Below are positions 7,318 to 10,350 of a stretch of DNA of 10,350 nucleotides, in pieces. The notes beneath the pieces were generated by a model. It worked only from the letters and a program-made list of their open reading frames with translations, ran no database searches and was not told the origin of the DNA. A program made the translations under genes and the position numbers. Numbering within the stretch: the stretch's first letter is position 1; every line of letters begins with the position of its first letter. This stretch comes from Goniomonas avonlea (Eukaryota > Cryptophyceae > Goniomonadida > Goniomonadaceae). The stretch is from the NCBI GenBank assembly GCA_003573635.1, contig QUTJ01031202.1:1-10350 (forward strand), read 5' to 3'.

Positions 7318-7662
7318 TTGTCCCTGGCAGTGCCTAGTCGTTCACCTGCATGTTGCTCACCTGGCAGTGTAGGCGTTCGCATGTTGCTCACCTGGCATTG
7401 TAGGCGTTCACATGTTGCTCACCTGGCAGTGCCTAGTCACATGTTGCTCACCTGGCAGTGGAGGCGTCCCCCCCCCCCCCCCTCACCTGGCAGTGTCTAG
7501 TCGGGGGGGGGGGGCTCAAGCCTGCCACTCACATGTTGCTCACCTGGCAGTGTCTAGTCGCATGTTGCTCACCTGGCAGTGTCTAGTCACATGTTGCTCA
7601 CCTGGCAGTGTAGGCGTTCACAGGTTGCTCACCTGGCAGTGTCTAGTCGGGGGGGGGGGAGG
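7318..7662 (-). repeat. Minisatellite in RING gene 3' UTR
   Basis: Nine copies of CTCACCTGGCA (plus strand) occur in units of about 30 bp, mostly CATGTTGCTCACCTGGCAGTGTCTAGTC or the variant ending TGTAGGCGTTCA. On the transcribed strand each unit reads TGCCAGGTGAGC. Homopolymers interrupt it: C15 at 7468-7482, G12 at 7503-7514, and G11-A-G8 at 7649-7668. The CTAGTCGTTCAC at the coding end of the RING gene (7676-7687) is the same word as in the first unit. Confidence 0.9.
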
Positions 7663-7675
7663 GGGGGGCAGTGCT

Positions 7676-8628
7676 CTAGTCGTTCACGAGAAGGACCCGC
7701 CGCGCCACCGGTGCGCGGCACAAGGGGCAGTTGATGCGCAGGTTGTCGTGCAGGAGCTGCGGTGGGGGTTAGACTGCCTCTGGATCGGACGGCACACGGC
7801 AGCTGCTGCAAGGTTTGGTCGGCAAACCACGGACCTGTCGGTTGATGATTGTATCATTCGGCAAGTTAGGTAACAGTCCACGCATAAACCTCCAGTAGTG
7901 CTGGCCGATATCACATCTGGTGCAGTTACACATGTGGCCGCATGGAAGGTACACCAGCAGGTTCTCCTCTGTTCGAGGCACCCAGCAGGATGCGCATGCC
8001 TCTTGCATGAAAAGCTCCATGTCGGGCGGGAGAGCCTGCGAGATTATTGTGTCAACTTGGTGCGGAGAAAGATCCGAAGTGACTCGCATGAAGGGCCTCT
8101 GGGGGTGAAAGACAGCGTTCAAAGTAGGTCATGCTTTCCTCGGCGGTGAGCCGTCGAAATTGCTGTGCCGTCAGATGGCCAAGCGGAGCTGCTGCAGGAG
8201 CTGGCCCTGCATCATCGGAAAATGCAACAAGAAGAAGAATAACTGAGGCCAATGCAACACAGACAACAACTTTTCCGGCTGTCGGAACCTGCCCCCAGGC
8301 ATCAACAAGGAACTTTTTGAGCTCGGAGAGCTTTTTGAATGCGCATCTGGAAGGTTCCATGATGAGCCCTCGCCCCCCTTGGTCATTTCTCCTACCTCGA
8401 GAGTTCAAGCTGGCCACCTGAAGTTCCCGTCCCGGTTGAATGCCGCGAAAACATTGAGCGCCCAGCAGCTGAGGCACCAGAGCTGCTCAGCCTCTCCAGG
8501 CACGAAATATCCGATTCTCCAAACGGGATAGGGCCAGCACTCGCTTCAATTTCCTGTTGTCTCTTCATAGTTCCAAGGGCTCCAGCGAGAGCAGCAACCA
8601 CCGACGTGATTGCTCCGCGCTGTGCCAT
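7676..8628 (-). CDS. Membrane-anchored RING E3 ubiquitin ligase
   Basis: Exons: 8628-8396, 8346-8088, 8035-7835, 7756-7676, total 774 nt, 257 residues. Introns are 49 nt (8347-8395, CGAG|GTAGGAG to CTTCCAG), 52 nt (8036-8087, a proposed GC-AG intron) and 78 nt (7757-7834; a 39-nt version, 7757-7795, also keeps the frame). Residues about 103-120 form a transmembrane segment (KVVVCVALASVILLLVAF); a weaker hydrophobic stretch lies at the N terminus. The RING is C178-x2-C181, C196-x-H198-x3-C202-x2-C205, then C241-PL-C244-R. Its CGHMCNCTRC and CPLCRAPV resemble the C-terminal RING of MUL1-type ligases, but there is no room for the BAM domain of that family. E3 activity is inferred from the zinc ligands. 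The start is the first ATG (AACCATGG); an upstream extension has only GTG. It is head-to-head with GWT1. Confidence 0.8.
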
Positions 8629-8836
8629 TGGTTCGAGCTTTTCTTGCCGCTGAGTTTCGGGAGCAAGCTTTGAGGTTCCGGGTTCCACACCGGACCACGG
8701 ATCAGTGATCTCAAAACCATTGTGACGCGGCCCATACGCTCATGTGGTACAGTACCGTCCTCGCTAGACTCCTACTAGTAGTTAATGTCCTCGTACTAGT
8801 ACTAGCTAGGATTGTATTAACTGTGACCAGAAGCCG
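8629..8836. promoter_or_regulatory. Divergent promoter with palindrome cluster
   Basis: This is the space between head-to-head RING (ATG 8628, minus) and GWT1 (ATG 8837, plus). Within 64 bp it holds GGTAC-A-GTACC (8746-8756), CTACTAGTAG (8772-8781), GTACTAGTAC (8793-8802) and CTAGCTAG (8802-8809), all perfect palindromes or inverted repeats, in a locally AT-rich patch. The regulatory role is inferred. Confidence 0.6.
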
Positions 8837-10035
8837 ATGCATTCGCCGGACCAGTACAAAGCTGCCAAAGAAGCCTTTGTGTCCGGGCTCACAGGGACCA
8901 CACTGTGGGAAATCACAACTGTGACTTGCGTAGCACCGGTAGGGGTTTGTTTTGCTTGACATCTCCTGATGAGATGCAGGCATCGTTATTGTTGCTGCAG
9001 GCCTCCGAGCGATTCTTGGCCAAGCGAGACCCTGCAGTTAGATTTTGTGCTCAGTTTATCCTTCTTGTCGTGCCACTTCTCATGGCATCTACTTTTGCCG
9101 ATTTGGTTTTGCCTTTGTTGGCTGCTGAGTTGCTCCTCTCGGTCGTCCTGATTGTCGCCCTCGGGCGTCACGAGACCGAGGTCACCTCCCAAGTGTTGAA
9201 CTCGGATCGCAAGCCATTCATATCCTCCTACCGTGCTTGTCTGGTTAGTTTTGTGTTTGTCCTCGCGCTGTTGTTGATGCTATCCGCCTCAGATGTTGTT
9301 GACGATGATCAGCATTCTTGCTGTGGACTTCCCTGTATTTCCACGCCGGTTTGCCAAAACCGAGACATTTGGAACGGGTTTGGTCTGTTATTAACGGATT
9401 CGGTACATGCCTTACGCTTGGCAGATGGATATGGGTGTCGGTGCTTTTGTCTTGAGCATGGCGCTTGTCTCGGTGAAATCCGCTGGCAACGCGGTCGTCA
9501 AGGTCTGCGTTCAAGATCGGATAGCGCGGGCTGACAGCTCAACAGAAAAGCTTGGGAAAGGCATTGAAGTCTTCTTCTCCTCTAATCTTGATTGGCCTCG
9601 CTCGCTTGGTCTCAACCAAAGCGGCAGATTATCAGGTCAGGACGTGAGAGTAAGTTGTGAAATCTGAGCCGATGCAGGAGCATGCGAGCGAGTATGGCGT
9701 GCACTGGAATTTCTTCTTCACTCTAGCCGTAATTGCCATGTTTGCCGCCGGAGCCCCTGTTAATCCTCGTTATGCGGGTTACGTTGGTCTCACTGTTGCA
9801 ATCGGTGCGCCATTTCTGCGTGAGCTCGGTTCTCCTGAGCCATGCCTGATGATGTTGATGACGATCTCTCGAAAGAGCCACCAAATATTCTCAAAACCCC
9901 AGATCATTGATGCTGCCAGGCTGGACTGAATGTTCTCAAACCGGCTTACAGAGAGAGAGTGGGGGTGGAGCGAGAGAGGGAGACCGAGACCGAGACCGGG
10001 ACAAGAACTGGAGTTCAATTCTCTCTCTCTCTCTC

Positions 10036-10071
<36 letters not shown>

Positions 10072-10290
10072 ACCATCTCGCTTTCCCTCCCTCTCCGTCG
10101 CTCTCTCCTCCTTCCCCTCTCTCCTTACGGTGCTCTTCTTGCAAATTCAGACGAGCCAGTCGTGGACATGTGACTCATGTTAGCGCAGGGCACCAGGCCA
10201 TGCTCTCTGCCGGTGTTGGCCACTGGCTTCTGACAGCCGAAAGAACGGATTTGATCTCTGCCAACCGTGAGGGGATTGTGGGGTGTGTAG
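8837..10290 (+). CDS. PIGW: GWT1/PIGW, GPI inositol acyltransferase, 3' end missing
   Basis: This enzyme acylates the inositol of GlcN-PI in the ER during GPI-anchor synthesis. Exons: 8837-8938, 8980-9243, 9293-9382, 9425-9502, 9546-9635, 9678-9804, 10189-10290, all phases consistent; 284 codons seen. Family blocks appear in order: [20 protein letters not shown] at the N terminus, [95 protein letters not shown]. Asp134 and Lys144 sit ten apart, as in the catalytic pair I recall for yeast Gwt1. Hydrophobic segments between blocks fit a polytopic membrane protein. The family is about 450-500 residues, so roughly 40% lies beyond the window. The intron before exon 5 could instead start at 9473. 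The PIGW symbol is used because the family is clear. Confidence 0.95.
9244..9292 (+). other. Short GWT1 introns (41-49 nt), best example
   Basis: CTG|GTTAGTTTTG to CCGCCTCAG|ATG, 49 nt, phase 0. Removing it turns a hydrophobic read-through into the family sequence [20 protein letters not shown]. The others in this gene are 8939-8979 (41 nt), 9383-9424 (42), 9503-9545 (43) and 9636-9677 (42). Several have a TGAC or TAAC word 10-30 nt before the acceptor, a likely branch point. Confidence 0.9.
9805..10188 (+). other. 384-nt GWT1 intron with (CT)n expansion
   Basis: The donor ATCG|GTGCGC and acceptor GTTAGCGCAG|GGCACC are both phase 1 and give [21 protein letters not shown], as expected between the GVHWNFFF and ANREG blocks. 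The interior has a GAGAGA/GACCGA purine stretch (9950-10005) followed by about 110 bp of CT repeats (10019-10130). The purine and pyrimidine tracts could pair as a hairpin. Confidence 0.85.
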
Positions 10291-10350
10291 GTGCGCTTGA
10301 TTCATCTGCGATCCTCCCCCTCTCCCCCTCCCTCTCCCTCTCCCTCCCCC
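10291..10350 (+). other. Start of next GWT1 intron, C/T repeats to the edge
   Basis: GTAG|GTGCGC at 10291 is a phase-1 donor right after [10 protein letters not shown], where the family continues GYxxI. From 10313 to the window end the sequence is CCCTCT-type simple repeat. This would be another expanded intron. Confidence 0.6.

Noticed and set aside
7318-7662. Regular repeats that could suggest a CRISPR array
   Set aside because: Units are about 30 bp in head-to-tail copies without unique spacers, have homopolymer breaks, and lie in a eukaryotic gene's 3' UTR: a minisatellite.
8131-8421. Plus-strand 96-codon frame
   Set aside because: Antisense to the transmembrane exon of the RING gene; no family features.
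8905-9534. Uninterrupted 209-codon frame as a complete gene
   Set aside because: It reads through two introns of GWT1; the spliced version restores the family blocks [15 protein letters not shown] and MDMGVGAFV in other frames.
10019-10130. CT-repeat as a telomere-like or promoter element
   Set aside because: It lies inside an in-phase GWT1 intron and is plain (CT)n, not a telomeric repeat.

Overview
The window looks like nuclear DNA from a unicellular eukaryote (an alga or other protist) that I cannot place further. Several genes are recognisable only after removing very short GT-AG introns of about 41-59 nt, so their exons lie in different reading frames. Other eukaryotic signs are AATAAA-type poly(A) signals, an RS domain, a GPI-anchor enzyme of the ER and a RING ubiquitin ligase. 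Base composition is GC-rich, with abundant simple repeats and minisatellites. There is no sign of bacterial operons, CRISPR or transposases.

Layout. (1) 1-1150: scattered minus-strand coding patches, including the start of a probable secreted protein at 293; gene models are uncertain. (2) 1188-2720, minus: a type I membrane protein (signal peptide, glycosylated ectodomain, one membrane span, short basic tail) with no family I recognise. (3) 2721-2951: an AT-rich divergent promoter with a strong inverted repeat. (4) 2952-6157, plus: a six-exon gene for a DCD-domain protein with an N-terminal RS domain, ten DPRPQ heptads and a Gly-rich/acidic tail. Two of its introns are swollen by pyrimidine repeats. 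(5) 6158-7060: its probable long 3' UTR with two minisatellites and a poly(A) signal. (6) 7215-8628, minus: a membrane-anchored RING E3 ligase whose 3' UTR and stop-codon region are a minisatellite. (7) 8629-8836: a second divergent promoter with four short palindromes. (8) 8837-10350, plus: GWT1/PIGW (GPI inositol acyltransferase), seven exons seen, running off the right edge.

Gene order alternates (minus, plus, minus, plus), giving two head-to-head pairs that share promoter regions of about 200 bp and one tail-to-tail pair whose poly(A) signals lie about 160 bp apart. No shared pathway links the four main genes. The most distinctive themes are the RS-DCD protein architecture, and the contrast between tiny uniform introns and a few long ones made of tandem repeats that duplicate splice-site modules.
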